Shown: piece by piece, positions 13,201-28,200 of the stretch
How the letters are laid out: the number at the start of each line of letters is the position of its first letter
Numbering within the stretch: the first letter of the stretch is position 1
DNA from: Montifringilla adamsi
Lineage: Eukaryota; Chordata; Aves; Passeriformes; Passeridae
NCBI GenBank assembly: GCA_017590115.1
Contig: JAGGNK010009114.1
Coordinates: 17,629,937 to 17,693,936, forward strand
DNA: 64,000 nt
Reading direction: 5' to 3'
Program-made: the position numbers and the translations under genes
Notes under the pieces: model-generated
Database searches by the model: none
What the model saw: the letters and a program-made list of their open reading frames with translations, nothing else
What the model was told of the DNA's origin: nothing

Positions 13201-16200
13201 AAGACTTAGCAAACTATTATTTGACATATGTGTATTAACAGCCAGGAGAAAGTCAGTCATATTTGAAACAAAAGGTACTTTTACTAGCTCATAGCCTCTT
13301 TCATCAGGTAATGAAATTCCCCATCAGCTGCATTTCAAGCTACCTAGATGCAGCCTAGTTAACTCACTCACTTCCTCTTCTATATGCATTTTCAAAGCCT
13401 CAGCCCTCTGAAGGGAGAAGAGGGTGTGGTTTCCTATTTCATATAATAAATCAAAAGTAAAAAAATCCAGATATCAAAAGCATTGCACTCCTATAGCATT
13501 TTAGCAACTAAATAGATTAAAATTTCTTTCTTAAACAAGCTTTTCTGAGCATTAGCAAGAAAACAACACTCCAAAAATCAAACGAGCCCACCCACAGTTC
13601 TGGGGATGACTGGATTACAATCACATCTTCCTGCTCATTAAGTCTGTAAACTAAGCACTACTTATTTATCAAACCAGAACACCCCTTCAATAACCCAACA
13701 GCATTTTCTCATCTGAGCAGTGCAGGATGACAGCACCACATTCAGAACTGCACATCAAGTCTGCCAGCAGCACGTGTGCAGAACAGAAAGAGAAACAAAG
13801 AACAGAAAGGAACCTGGACATGGGAGTACAGAAAAGAACAGAAAACCAAGCTACTATACATTATTTTTATAAAACCCTTTTTTTTTCTTTGCCACTCATT
13901 GATTCCTGCTCATAATAATCATTTGAACTGGATTCATATTTTTCAGCATATCTGCAAATGGCAAATTCAGCATGGGTGTAACTCTCAGGACACCAGCTGA
14001 GGTGCACTGAAGCGGAATTGGTGCCCCACTCTAACATTAAATAACCACTGATGTTCTCCCATCACAAGACACCCCCAGTGCTCGTTTATAAAGACCTTAC
14101 AGTACTCTCTGTCCAAGACATGCCCTTATAAAAGAGGCCTTTGTCTGCTCGCCACTCTGCTGTCTCAGAGACAGAGAAAAGAGAATCTGCTTTACGTTTT
14201 TCAATTCCTTTGCATTATTTAAGAAGAAGAAAAAATTGCTTACAAGTACATATCCTTCTGCAAATAAGCTTCCTCAACATTCCTTCATATTTTCCATAGC
14301 GTGCCCAGATGTAAGAGTGCTTCACGGAGCGCCGCGGCTTTCAGTCCGGAACATAATCAATCATTGCCCCTCGGATTCATTAAGCATGCTGTCTTCACAC
14401 GTGGATTTAAACAGCCATGGCCTCTGTCCTCTCTCTCTATGGCTGCAGATCTGCACAATTCTTATAATCAACACCCATTTCAGCCCAGGAAACTTCGGTT
14501 CACTTCTGGGGAGCAAATTCCCTGCTAGCGAGGGGAACCCAGGACAAATAATCCGGGATGAAGATGAGCTGAGTGTGCCTGGCTCGGCTGGCTTGCACTA
14601 GGAACCAGCCTGACTTTATCCCCTGGGAAGCGCTAACAGGAGCATCTCAACAGCTGTCATCATTTGTCCATGACGAATAAATTTAGTCATTATTCATTTT
14701 AAAACGTAACCCCTTCAGGTCTGGGCAAGGTGGAAAGTGGGGAGAAGAGGCTGCTATTCAAGAACCATGGTAAACAAGGGCCAGCACCTCCCTTGGCTGC
14801 ACTACCAGCCTGGGACTTTTTAAAGCAGAGTCTCAAATGTCCTTTCCAATGAAAAAAAGATGCTTTCTGGCTTTTAAAAACTTTAGGAAATCTTTTACTT
14901 ATTTGTTTGAAAGCTTTAGAGAAGACAGTTACTCTGTAGTGATGACAGACTGGGAAGAGAGCTTTCCATCAGATGTGTTCCTAACAAAGATGCCCCACTC
15001 TGGTCTCCAGATTCGACTCTGTAAAGGACTAAACTTGTCCTGGGCCCACAGTGCCCACTCATCATCTGTTCCATTTCCAAGCATCAGAGCAGCTGAAACA
15101 GGCAGGATGGGTACCTCTTGCATGAATCACCTGCAACACTCTCAGAAGAATCCCTCTTTTGGGTGCAGATGGAAGTGGATGTCACCAGAGGAACATGCCT
15201 CCCCACCATTCCTATGGCATGCTCCACCAGGAGCAGACAGCTAGCTGATAAAGCTGACAAACATTACAGCATTTCCAAATTCCATGCTCAACCCCTACTA
15301 GGTGGGCAAAGCCCAGCTCCTTGAAGATCTGAGAGCCCTTTACAAGCCAAGAACACACCAGCAAAACTACCGATGCCAAATGAAACAGGGTGTGTTCCTC
15401 TTTACTCCTTTCTGCCAGGCACAAGTCCATGAGCACTGGACCATATTTTTGAGACAGACACCCCTTTGACATCTCAGCTCATGCCCTTCCCCCAGGGCAG
15501 CATCTGGTAGCCCCATCTCCAGCTGTGACTTCTGCTGTCACCCTCTGTTGGGTGTCCAAGCGAAACAGCTTCAGCTGAGGTTAGAAGCCTCTTCCCCATC
15601 AGCACACATGAAACCCATGCATGGCTTAGCTGCAAGCCTGTCCAACTCCAGCATAGGTGTTGTAGAGGTTTCTCCGGGAAAATGAGTTTATAAACCCACT
15701 AAAGATAAAAGAATATGCATCCTCAGCAGGATTAAGTGTTTAAAAACAAAGGAGTGGCAGCTACAGGCAGAAGTCCATGGACACAGCACATCATTAAGGT
15801 TTCCTGCTTGGCCATCTCCCAGTGTCCCAGCTGCTCTCCCTGGCCCCAGACACAGCTCCTCCTTCCCACCCTCCACATCAGGCAGTGTTCTGTGCCTTAA
15901 AAAGCCACTCACTTGGCCTCAGTGACCCTGGTCAGTCCTGCCAATGCCACCTGCCCCTCTCTCTCCCACCACATCCAGTTATCTCAGTCGACCCAGTCAC
16001 CAGCTCCAGTCCCAGCCCACCCCTGCTGCTGCCTTCTGGCACTATGCGCTGAACCACCTCATCTCCTTCACAACTGGCTTTGAAGTGGAGCCCCAAAAAC
16101 CTGACTTCAGCATGAACTGCTCCAGGGGCTGAACAATGACATGCATATCACCCAGTACCTTGGCTTTTTTTCTCTTATCTCACATATATCACCCTATTTA

Positions 16201-19200
16201 AACTACAATCCACATCATTAGAGGTGGGAGTTTTTCTGAATAAGGTTTCAACAATGCAAATCTAGTTGATGTGTTTGTGGCCATAATAAATACAATAAAC
16301 ACGGCTGCCGTCAGCCACAGGTACGGTGGTGCTTAGAGACCCAGTCAAGAATGTCAGGCCAGGCAGGTGCAAAATGCTTTTTGCTTTAATAATTCTTAAA
16401 ACACCACATGCTTTTCTTTAATCCCAAATGCTTCAGTTTTCCCTCCTTAGCAAGGAGAGCCACCATCTTGGCTGCTGCCTCATTCTGTCTAATCACTACC
16501 TAATGAATCTAATAGGTCTTCAACTTTCCTATCACAAAGGAAAAGAAAAATTCTCAAAGAAGCAGCACCTGGAATTGTCTTCTGCTCCAAATACACTGTA
16601 TTTATATACGCTGTTGTTCTAATACACATACTGCTTAGACCCAAGCACCCAACTACAGCAACTTCAGAGTATTCATGCCTGCCATCCCTCTGTAAGCAGA
16701 ACATTTAGGCATAGAAATAATTTTAAAAGCACATTCCTGTTAGTGAGGAACCCTATAGTTACTAAACCTATACCAGTATGATAAAATTAACTTTACTAAA
16801 CTGGTATGAGGATATCGTTGTACACTTGCACCTGACCACATCCAACACCAGACTAGGCAGACACAATAAGCATATGGAAAGTAAATTCCAACTTCAATCG
16901 GCAAGAATAAGCAACAGCCCAGGCAACATTCAAAATCTGCTCTCAGGGCCTGGCCTGGTACGTGAAACAAAATCATCCTGCGCAAGACTGATCTGAAATC
17001 ATGCAACTTATGATGATTTAAATTACTTTTTTGAGGGACATTAAGATTTTCAATCATGGAATCAGATTAATCCAATTTAAGATGTAGACATGATGGATGG
17101 CTGTGGGCATGATTGAGAACAGGAGTTTTAAAGACTTGAAAACAAGAGACAAAAATTATTTAATGAGCCTGTTTACTTCAAAACAGAACTTTTTTAACCA
17201 TAATGTTGACAGTATTAATAGCCATCATGTCAACAAGTCACAGCATGCTCCCTCTAATAGCATCTATGAGCATTAGCACAACTAAGAACACAGCAAACCA
17301 AAGTTTTAAGAAACTTCTGTTCATAAAGTTAACACACCTGGAAATGGGAGTTTTTAAGAGTTAGTGAAATTGTCACTTAGCCAGTTTTCAGCCATGAGAA
17401 AGTTCCCATTCACTTTAAGTACATTTAGAAAAGAGGTGGTACAAATGTTACATTCCTACAAACTTTATTAAATTAAATATCAATAGCAGACAACATAACC
17501 ATTATGATACTTAGTGAAAGAGTACCAGCTCAAACAACCAAAATAATTCACAAAAGAATCAAAAACTGGAATTAATGAATTAAGAGCTAGGATGTGTAAG
17601 TTTCACCAATTACTTTACTATGGTTCCTACAGACACCTAAACAAGAATCAAACACCCATGTGTGACGAGCTGCGCAGACACAACCTTTACCCCATAACGG
17701 TTTTTTAAAAATTAACTAACTGAGAGAAAGACACAGACACGTACATAAGGCAAAATCAAAGTGGAGAAGAGACAGAGATAAGGATTTACTTTCCTCAAAG
17801 TAATCCTTAGAAATACAATATTCCCACAGTGCTTTTTCCAGCCAGCCACACAGCCTTCCCCCAGACCTCAAGAGCACCAGGAAATCCACAGTGCATACCT
17901 TGGAAAAACACACCCACCCCAAAAGCCCACACATTTCCATAAAGTTTCAATTTAAAGAGCAAAAGCAGCTTCTCCCTGCACTGCCCTTACCCCTGTGGTT
18001 TCCCAGAGCTTGGTCATTATGCCTTGTGGGACACCAAACCTGCACTCCCTGCCAGGCTGTGCACACATCTCCCCAGCCTTCACAAACACCCCAGCTATTT
18101 CAGAGCCTGTAACAGACTCCACACCAGGGTGTTGCTTCTGTGCTTCACTGCCTTGGCTTTCCCTGCTGACTGTGCTTGGGGGTGCTGCCCCAGTTCTGCT
18201 CTGGACCCTTGAAAATACCCTTTAAATTGCACCGCCTTATTACTCCCTCCCCACTGTGCTCTCATTAGCATAATCTTCAGAGATAAAAGAGACAAAGTGG
18301 GTCCCTGAGCCCTAGAGATACCAATCAATGAGAAAGGCTGCTGATGCAGGATGGCTCAGGGAGATCTTTTAGAGTCAGAAACAATCTTTTGACAGAACTA
18401 CTGGCATGAGCCTTGTCGCAGCATCCTGTCATACCCGAACTGCAGATAAAGCACTCTATTTCCCACTTCAATATTAATCCTCTGTGCTGCACTGCAGTGG
18501 CAATGTTAAGATTTTGCCTCAGCCTTACTGAAGTTTAATTATTTATGCAAATAATTATATAAAAGAAAGTTAATTTTTCTGCCTTCATTCACAAGACAGA
18601 AAAATTCCATTCTTCAGAGGCACAGGAACTCCCTCAGTTGCCACTTCCATATGCACACATAGCAGGGATGTGTCAGGTCAAAGAGCAATCAATGAACCTT
18701 TCTCCTCCTTGCTCTCACCTCCATCTCTGCATTTGCTGGAAAACTTATGGCAACAGCCTGGACTCTCTGTGTTTGCATCAAACAAATGTCAGGATTCAGG
18801 CAGCAAAGTGGGCATCAGCATCACCCAGCTGCTGGTCATCCACACTACATCCAGCACCCGAGGCAACAGCCTCCTTTGCCAGGTCTGTGATCAGCTCTGC
18901 ACAGTATTCGCTTTAAAAATTACATAAACTTAACTAAAAGGCAGAGCCTTTCAACAAGAGCAAGAAGTATTTGTTGTTATTTTCATGTGTGAGTAAACTG
19001 AAACTGAGCTGAGGTACATTCTCAAGGGTGTGAAGACTCCAGGGCATTGCCAGAGTCTATCCTGAACAGTTTTTTATACTGATCCCTTTCTCTTCCTCCT
19101 ACTAAAGATGCAAATAGTACCACAAATGTTTTCTTATTTTCCCAATATTATCTTCAAAACTGCTCTATGTATATTCAAAAAAGGACATTTGCAAATGGCT

Positions 19201-22200
19201 TGAGAAAAGTAGAAATAACATCATATATTAGAATCAACATATTATAAATAAAAATTTTAATTTAGTTGTTCCTACAGGTTGCTTGAAGCTTAGCCAGACC
19301 TGAAACTGAGTTCTCTATTTCCCAGGGTTGGCACTATAGGAAAACAGCAACCAAGATTAAACCAAGCTCCCAGGGAGACACCTGCTGGCAGCAGCCTGGG
19401 GCTTATTTTCCAAAACCTGAAGGAACAAGGAGATACCTGTGGAATCGATAGGTATATTTTATCTTACCTGGACTGCCTATACCCTATGTAACTTAATCAG
19501 CAGGCACACCAACAACCGGAAGCCTTCCAATGGACAGTGTTTTTCACCAGCGAATGGCAGGAGCCCCATGAGCAGACAGGGCAGGTGACTCCAGCCCCAC
19601 AACCAGGGCCAGATTTCCAGCTATTTGCACCATCTGCTGCCATGACATCACAGGGTGAGGCACTTCCAGCCTGCACTCCCCAGCTGGCATTCCCTGCACA
19701 GATCCTTCTGCCTCCTCGGGCAATTATGACCAGTGCAGCTCACCTCGGTTCTGACTGCCCCAACACCATCATTGTCAACACAAGGAAATAGCAGGTCTAG
19801 TGTTAGCACTTAGCACTTCTTGAAGGGATGCTCATTCTGAACACACAGAACACCGAGGTGTAAAGCACTGACAACGAGCACACAGAGCTGTTTTTGGAAG
19901 GAAAGAGCATCCTGACATTTTTAGGACAAAGAGCTATTATAAAAAAAGGCAAAGGCATCTTACTGCCTCCAGTTACACAGAGCACATGAGGGGGACAGAA
20001 ATGCTGCAGATCCCACTTCCAGCCACCACAGAACATCCTGCAAAGCCTGCTAATGCACACAAGTCCTGCAGAAGAAAGCCTTCAGAGATATCTACAAGGA
20101 GATAAAAATGCCAAGCTGCAGCCTTGTTTCCTTTTGGGTTAATGCTCAGAGGATGGCTGGGTCGGTGAAGTTAAGCCAGTAAGCTGTGCTGCAGGGACCT
20201 GGGGAAGTTGCAGAACCAGCCCTTTCCAGTACCTTCTTTTATGTTTATTTACTATCACTAACAGGGACATGTTGCCCAGCACCTCCTGAGAGATGGTGGG
20301 GCATCCTAAACTTTCCAAGCAGCCACCTCTGAGCCAAGAAACAAAATAGGTGCAGTTATCCCAGAACAATGAAGGAAAAAACGAGGCTGTCAGCCTACAG
20401 CCTGTACGGCCACAGAAAACAGGAGCCTTCTGTCCCAAGGCATTCTATCTGTCTGGTTAAAGGCTAATGCAAGAGCATGGGTACTCCACTGGCAAAAACT
20501 ACAGTGTTACACACATCACACATCAGTGACTCCCATTCAGAATGCCTGGCCTGATGCATAATTAATATACTTTAATTAGATGACCATTTAAAATACTGTC
20601 AAATGTTCAGTGGGCAATAATCATGAGATAAGAACATCTTAGACTGAAGGTGGTTGAGACAAAAGAAAAACCACAGGGAAAACTACGGAACAATTCCCCA
20701 GCCTACATGCCTTTTGAGAAAGATTATCAACTAGTGAAACAGGCATGACCAGCATGATATACAGGAATTTCTACCATAAATAAATGCTTCATCTTTATAA
20801 AGATGCATATTATTACAGCCTGTGAAGAAATATATACAAGCAAAATGCACAGACAAGTTCTATTTAAGAATAATTCAAAGTTGAATTTTATGATCCAGGC
20901 TATGATCTATAGCCAGAAATGGTTACCTAACAGTGGAATTTTATGATCCAGGCTATGCTCTATAGCCAGAAATGGTTACCTAACAGTGGTCTGAGATGCC
21001 TCTGAGCTTCTGCCACAATGGCCACTAAGTTAAAGAGTTGGCTCTGTGATCTCCAGAGCACCCACTGCAGTTGCTAGCAAAGGAAAGGGATGGGGAACCA
21101 GACTTGATGCTGACGCTTCTCTGGAGTATTCAGCAGCACTGCCTGCCTGCCACAGCACTCTCCTGATGCACTAGAAGGCACAATTTTCTGCCTACTCCTA
21201 ACTAATAAAAGCAGGACTCAGGAACATTCCTGTCTCCCTACCACTTCAGTACAGCTCCCTGAGAGCAGGAAGAGCCTTTGAGAAGCTGCATGCACACAGG
21301 ATCTTACAAACCATGCTTCAGCACAGCACACCAGGGCCAATGTTTGCAGCCCATGCCAGCTTTTGCAATGTCTGCATGAGCACATTCAACTACAACCAGA
21401 GCTTAGAGCAGCAGCTCCTTAGAGAAATACCCATTGCCCACTCACATCACACTCATTTTGGCTAACAATGGCAAGGGAAGCAATGGTTTCTTGACAATCA
21501 AGCCCATTTGGTTTTTATCCCCAGTGTCTTAAAGAGAATAAACACAGTAAATTAAAAGCTAGCATTTCACTTTTCTCAGGATCATTGTAGAAAATCTTAT
21601 TGTATTTATTATGATCACTCAAGACCAATGACTCCAAAGGTAGCACTGAAAATGTCTGGGATGTTTTTAAGATGCACAAGCCAAAACAAGTAAGTAATAT
21701 GAGGCAGATTTTACTTTTAGTGAAAAAATGCTTGTTCAGTAATTTTCAGAATACATGTTCACTGGCAATAACTTATAATATTACTCTGCACAGATTTGTG
21801 TATTATCTAGATAGGATTAATTCCACTTCTTTGACACAGTGGAAACAAAGGCCAAGTACACACGAGGAAGATGACTGCAAGTGGTGCAGAAAAATCAGAA
21901 TTAGAGCACATGCCAGAAGATATATCAGAGTATAGGATTTCCTTTATTTAATCACCATCACATTAGGCTAAATTCTAATTCCAGCTCTATAAATTTGGGA
22001 TGGAGGTGAATCCAAAAGCATGCAGAACTTCACAGGATTTTTTTTTAAGTTGCTATTATCTCAGATTTTCTTCTGTATGGTTGGTTTCAAGTGAGCATGG
22101 AGAGGTTTTAGTACATCAACTAGTAGCCTATTTGACAGATACTTCAGTATGGTTTCCACATGGCTGGCTAACATAAACAATTCAGACTGATATTTAATAT

Positions 22201-25200
22201 AGCTTCAAATAAATATAAGCACAGTCTGAATGCCTGATTTACAAGTGGAAAGCTCCAATTCCTGAGATACATCCATTTCTTGGGCGTTTCTCACCCATCC
22301 TTCAAAGCCTCAATTTAAGAAAACCATGGGCTTAAGGAAAAAAGTCATGGGAGAAAAGCACCAAAACAAAAAATGTGTCACAATTTATAAAATATTAATA
22401 GTCAGCAGGGCTCCTCTTTTCCTGAAGCTTGTTTCATCCACTCCCCAACACCTTTAAAACAAAAGGTAGATCTATGCTCCCTTCATCCACATTCCTCCCC
22501 ATGAAGAATCATCATTAGGTACAGCAAATAGAGCAGTCATACTCAGAGGGAGAAAAGCAGACAAAAAGGTAGAGTGAAGACATTGCTGAAACTTTCCTTC
22601 CTTTTGTCACTAATTACTTCAGCCTACTAAATTTGGTATTCATATTTCAGAGGCAACATGAATCCCAGAGCAAGCAGGGGAACTTTAATGTGCTACAAAG
22701 AAGAAAGCATCTTTCTCAAAGTGCTTGCAATATAAATAATGCAGTCATAGCACAGATAAAAATAATTACTATTATTCAACTTTATTATTAGACTTTATAA
22801 AAAAAATAAGCACAAATATCCCCCTTCTTCTCCTTTAAAAGAAAAAGGGCAGTTAAAAAATGCAAGTAGTTGTGTGCTAATCAAAGAAATTCCTGCCCAA
22901 CCCATTTTTATTTGGCCTCAGTCAGTTCACTGCTGTTCACTTTCTCCCCATGGCTCAGCACCCTTTTTCAACCATCCTCAGGTCCCTGCACCTTGGTAAA
23001 ATTTAAACCTGTTATCCAGCCATCCAAAACTATCTGCCATGACTGAAAATTGAACTTAATAATTGATTCTGATCACAGCTGGTCATCTGACTTCTTTAGT
23101 AACCATCCTGTTTTCTTCCCACATACTATGTTCATGGTAGAAGACTTCCACAGCTGGGCTGTCCAAGAAGGAACAATGAAAGAAATCAGTTTTACCAGGT
23201 AAAGCCACTTACTGCATCAAATAACAATATGTCAGGATCAAATAAGAAATTCAAATTGAAAAAATGTGTTTGGCAGACCAGTAAAATCTTGATTCATCTG
23301 ATCTAAACTCTACTAGTTTCTCTGCTGTATCTCCTGTACCACTTGACTCTAACTCTGAGACCATCTCACCCACAAGAAGAACTAAACAAAGGGACTAAGG
23401 GCAGACTAGTTTTGACCTTAATCTCTTCATTTTAATCAAGTTCAAAACTTGGTAAGAGGTGGTGGAAGCTCTGAATAAACATTTACAAGCAAGCAGATTC
23501 CCTCTGGTTCAAGGGCAAAGTCTGTCAAGTGAAAGCGAAGGATGGATTTGCCTCAGGACTCAGACGCACGATCAAATTATTGCTGCTTAACAAGTTATAA
23601 GACACCAGCTGAGCCAAAGTAACAGCCCTTGAGATGCTACTAAACTATGGCAAGTGTAAGGTAATTTAATTTAACTTAGCCCTAAAGAAACAAAATTAAA
23701 CCAAGCAGAATCATTCACATTTACAACAAAGACGACAAACACTAACCACAACCCAGCAAAAATCTTACTCTGGATCTGCTCGTTAAGGACTCCACAGAAC
23801 AAACGCTGACCTAAACAGAATTGGAGACATTAAATACCAAAGGGGTTCCCATGCAAAAGCTGGGAATGCTGATTGCAGAAAAGCCTGGCACAGCCATTTT
23901 CGCCACTACCGCGTTAAAAAAAAGTCAAAATCATTCATCTTTCCTTATCACTTCTCACAGGTGATTCTGCCAAGATAAGCAGATATGGAACAAGACTGAG
24001 ACAAGGTGGTGAGCATGGCTGGCATAAGTTCTTCCTCATTCAGAAAAGTTACTGAAATCATTATCATCACAGCATACCAAAACCCAACTGATTTCCATCT
24101 ATACAGACTTCTGGTTTCAGACACCTACTGCCTCCATGCACGACTTAAAGTAAGTCAACAAGTCAAAACTAAAAAGAAAACATCACTTTATTAATACAAA
24201 GAACCATTTTCTAAGCAGCTTGAGAACTCTCTTTTCCCTGAGGCAAGTCTGGCTGGCACAGAGACTTTGTACATCTGTGACCCTGAAAGATCACTGCAAT
24301 GATAATTCAAATGGACAAATTAGATAGCAGCTTCTTCCCTCTTGCACTGCTTTTCTATGCTGTAGAGAGCTGTGTCCCTTCATATGTGACATTTACACTT
24401 TACTCCTAAACTGCAAGCTGTAAAGTGTAGTCCTTGTAAAGGCTCAGCTCCCAGAAGCAAGCTGTCCCCTTTTCAGCAGGCTGCTCATGATATAAACGTA
24501 GAAGTCACCAGGAGAACCAGACTCCACTACACTGTGCTTCTGCTTTCTTAAATTGTAAAGATGAGCATAAATATACATATTGAGATGAGCAGTTTCTACT
24601 ACTTTTATTTCAATTCTAGGATATACAATTCACTCTAAAGCTTAAACTCAATAACCTTAAAACTTATGAGGCTTTTTACTACTTGCCTGAAACACTGATT
24701 ACCCAACAGAGACAAAATCCAGGTAACCAGAGTTTAGTATGATATTTGATGTACACTGCCTGAGGGAGAGGGAAATAGGCTCTGGAAATTACAGAGGAGA
24801 GATAGAGATTAAATTTCTATGACACACAAGGAAGGCCAGATAGTGAGTAGAGAAAGGAATAGAAAAATTCTTGTGAAACACATATGACAGGAATTCACAC
24901 ACTGTGTGCTTTGTGAGCCATCCCAGGAACTGGTGCATATGCAACTTCTTACTTGTCAGATCAACTGATATCATGCTCAAAAAGCAAGAGTCAGGCATCC
25001 CTTTCAGTCCAGCAACTCAATTAAATACTTCCTAGTGACCGAAGCCATGATTCCTTATTCCCCATTACTATAAAGTCATTCCCCACAGTTTGATGTCAAA
25101 ATCAAATATTACTAAAACAGTATCAGCCTAAGAGATAATTTACAAGTCTAATTTTCCCACTAACAATCGCTTCTTGGATGTTATTTTTTGAGTTGCCAGA

Positions 25201-28200
25201 CAAGGTCAAAGCCTAGCATAACTGTCTAGGGTGATTCAAGGATGACCAATTCAGACCTTCCTCCTGTTCAGGCATGTTATGGCATGTATTGTAATGCAGG
25301 AAGACTTTTAGATCCACCTGCTCTCTGGGACTTAAAGGACATAAACCCATGTATTCAGGGGGTGTGGGAGAACAGACAGAACTAGACATTAAATGGATTC
25401 ATAGAATTGTAATATCCTACCACTTAGAAATAGAAGAGAGCACATGGGCAACCAACTGCAAAACCAATTAACACAACATTTGAGCATAAATCTTAATCTG
25501 GAGTAACAACAGAAACTAATTGTTTGCTTCAACCCTGAAGAGGCTTCTTTAAAGGTTATTCAACAAAATAAAATAGGGATGAAGTCTGAGACATTCCTAT
25601 TTTGGAAACTCTGCAACAGGTTCCCAGGCTGATAAAATGGTCTTCAAGTACCTATTGTGCCTTTTACAGCACTGATGAAATCTTTCCCTGAACCCAGGTT
25701 TACTGTAAGTGATGACAAGGAAGAAGAAATTTGTTTTCTAACTTTGCCCTGAAGATACTGATCCCAAGGCAAGTATCTGTAGCCATCAGGTCACAGAGGT
25801 AGCAGGAGCTGAGGAAAGCTCTTTGAAGCATCTTTGAAATCAAAGTATGATGCATCCTCACATTTGCATGACTTCTTATATCCCCATTTTATTAAGTCTT
25901 TATTTTTAGATCACTTTGTTGTCATTTTCCACTCACTTCACATCATTTTCCACTCACTTCACATTGTTGTACAGAGAAAAGGCATGACTCAGAGTAGAGG
26001 AGGTGCAGAAGAGCACCATTTTTCTTTCACAAGAGGCAAAATGGATGATTTTTCTTTGTAAGGGTGAGCCTGTCCAGTGAACCCCCTCAGTCCTCACTCA
26101 AATTATGATGCTCTGTAATACATCCGTGTACTGTGTGACAATCAAAAAGTCTAAGTTCAAGGTTATTAAAGGGACTTTGTCTCTCATGGGCTGTAAGGTG
26201 TCCAGACACACCTAAAATTTACATTCCAGAGCAAGAACAAAAGAAAATAACACATGTCAAAGAATTCAATGTTTTATTTTAAACACATTTAATTTCAGAC
26301 ACAGGAATGGAGAGAATTAAAAATATGGGACTAAGTTGTTCAAAATGAAATGTGTGTTAGAGAGTAAAATCTAACAAGGAAAACAATGGTTCTTCCACAT
26401 CATTTCACAACTTCCCACTCACAAATGCAAAGCAAATACACTTGTAGTATACACAAGTAAAATATATTTGGTGGCTTGTATTTATTAATTGTGCAGCAAC
26501 ATCAGGATTCCAGGTGACACGAAGACCTTCCTTCTACCAGCTGGAAGAGACACTGAAACCAATCTTCAAATGATAACAACTAGTTTCCTTTCTGAACCTT
26601 CAACTTGGGGGCTTTCACAGTGACTCACAAACAGGCAAATACATTTGTCCAAAAGCACACTTGAACCAGTTGTAAAAACTGAGAGCTATGACTCCCTATT
26701 TCTATTTATTCATTCACCAAGTAAAAGATCTTGACACTCAAGTAAATTATTTTGAAATTATAATACTGCTTAAGATCAACAGTCATATTCCAGACTCTCA
26801 TGCATTTGCTTTACCTTTTCACAAATCAGAAGCAGGAGTGACCATGTGTGCACACAGAGTGTAACCAAGTGTTAATACTCACTCTGACAGGCAGGATTAC
26901 TATCTGTTGACACACTGAAAAATGCTCACAAATTCCATGACTGAAACACTATCAGGTATGGAAGTGGTAATACCACAGAGGAGGTGTGAAAGCAGAGGCA
27001 GATATGAGCACCAAATTAGCAACTTTTTATTATTAGCAGGTGTTTCCAGGCATTGCTTAGACTATCTGAAGAACCAGTATGAACATTAAAAAAATTTGCA
27101 CAAACAGCTGACTGTTACACAAAGAAAACAAAGAAGTGTATCAGTAGTTGCACATCAGAAAATGTCAAGCAGACTAAGTTGCAGAAGAAAAAGCCATATA
27201 AATCTTTCTCTATCCAATTCAGTAATTTTTAGCAGGCAATGTAGGCTGCTGCTGCCTTGTTTTTCAACACAAATAACAGGGAATGCTCATAGGGCACTGC
27301 TATCTGTCAGCAGCTGTTACTGAAAACCAAATACAGGGCAAGTGAGCAGTTCACAGCACTCTGCCTCCAGATGCAAACAAAATTCAGAAGAAATAGAAAT
27401 AAAGTGTAAGGGAAAATAACATCTTGTCAAATTCCTAAACCCAAATTCTATGTTCAAATGTACACAAACCTTCAGCATTTCCAGAGAAGACAAATACCAG
27501 TCATAGCTTGACCACTTCATTCTTTCCACAAGCAGGAGTGCTGAAGGTGCTGTACACTTGCAGATACTATAGAAGTAAGAGATTTCTGTCTAGCCATGAT
27601 TATTCCTCATATGTGGCCAACTGCTTTACCAGGTATCAGTTTATTCAGATAGAAAAAATAAATTTAAGGCCTCCCAAAATATGAGAGCAGGATCAGCCTG
27701 GTTCATCTGAAGCTTCCACAATTAACCAGCTTGAGCCACCTGAATTGCTCACCTCCATTACAGATCACTTACCTTAATTTCAAGTAGCAAGAATTATTAT
27801 TTTGTTCAGACTGGAACTGAATGGCTCAGTTACACAACAGCTCTTTACTATTTGTACTGTTGTGGCAGCCTGCAGCAATCAGTGACCAGTAGCATCCTGG
27901 CTCCTTGGATATAGTGCACATCTCCTCAGCTCCCCTAGATGTTGTCAAACACTGAATCCATGCTTAGAAGCCACAGAAGCAAGCTTTGAACCATTAGCCT
28001 GCATATTAATCAGCACCCAGGGGCCTTTCAGGCAGCTAAACTATGTCAGTTGAGCTAAAAAGATGAAATTACACTCATGCTGCCCCTCTGGTGAGAGTCT
28101 CTTGGCATGATTTAGTCTGAAGAGTCTGTGAAGGCATGAGAACAACTTTGCCTCCTGGCACTATGGAGAGAAGAACCCCTACGTCTCTTACAGAATTAAT

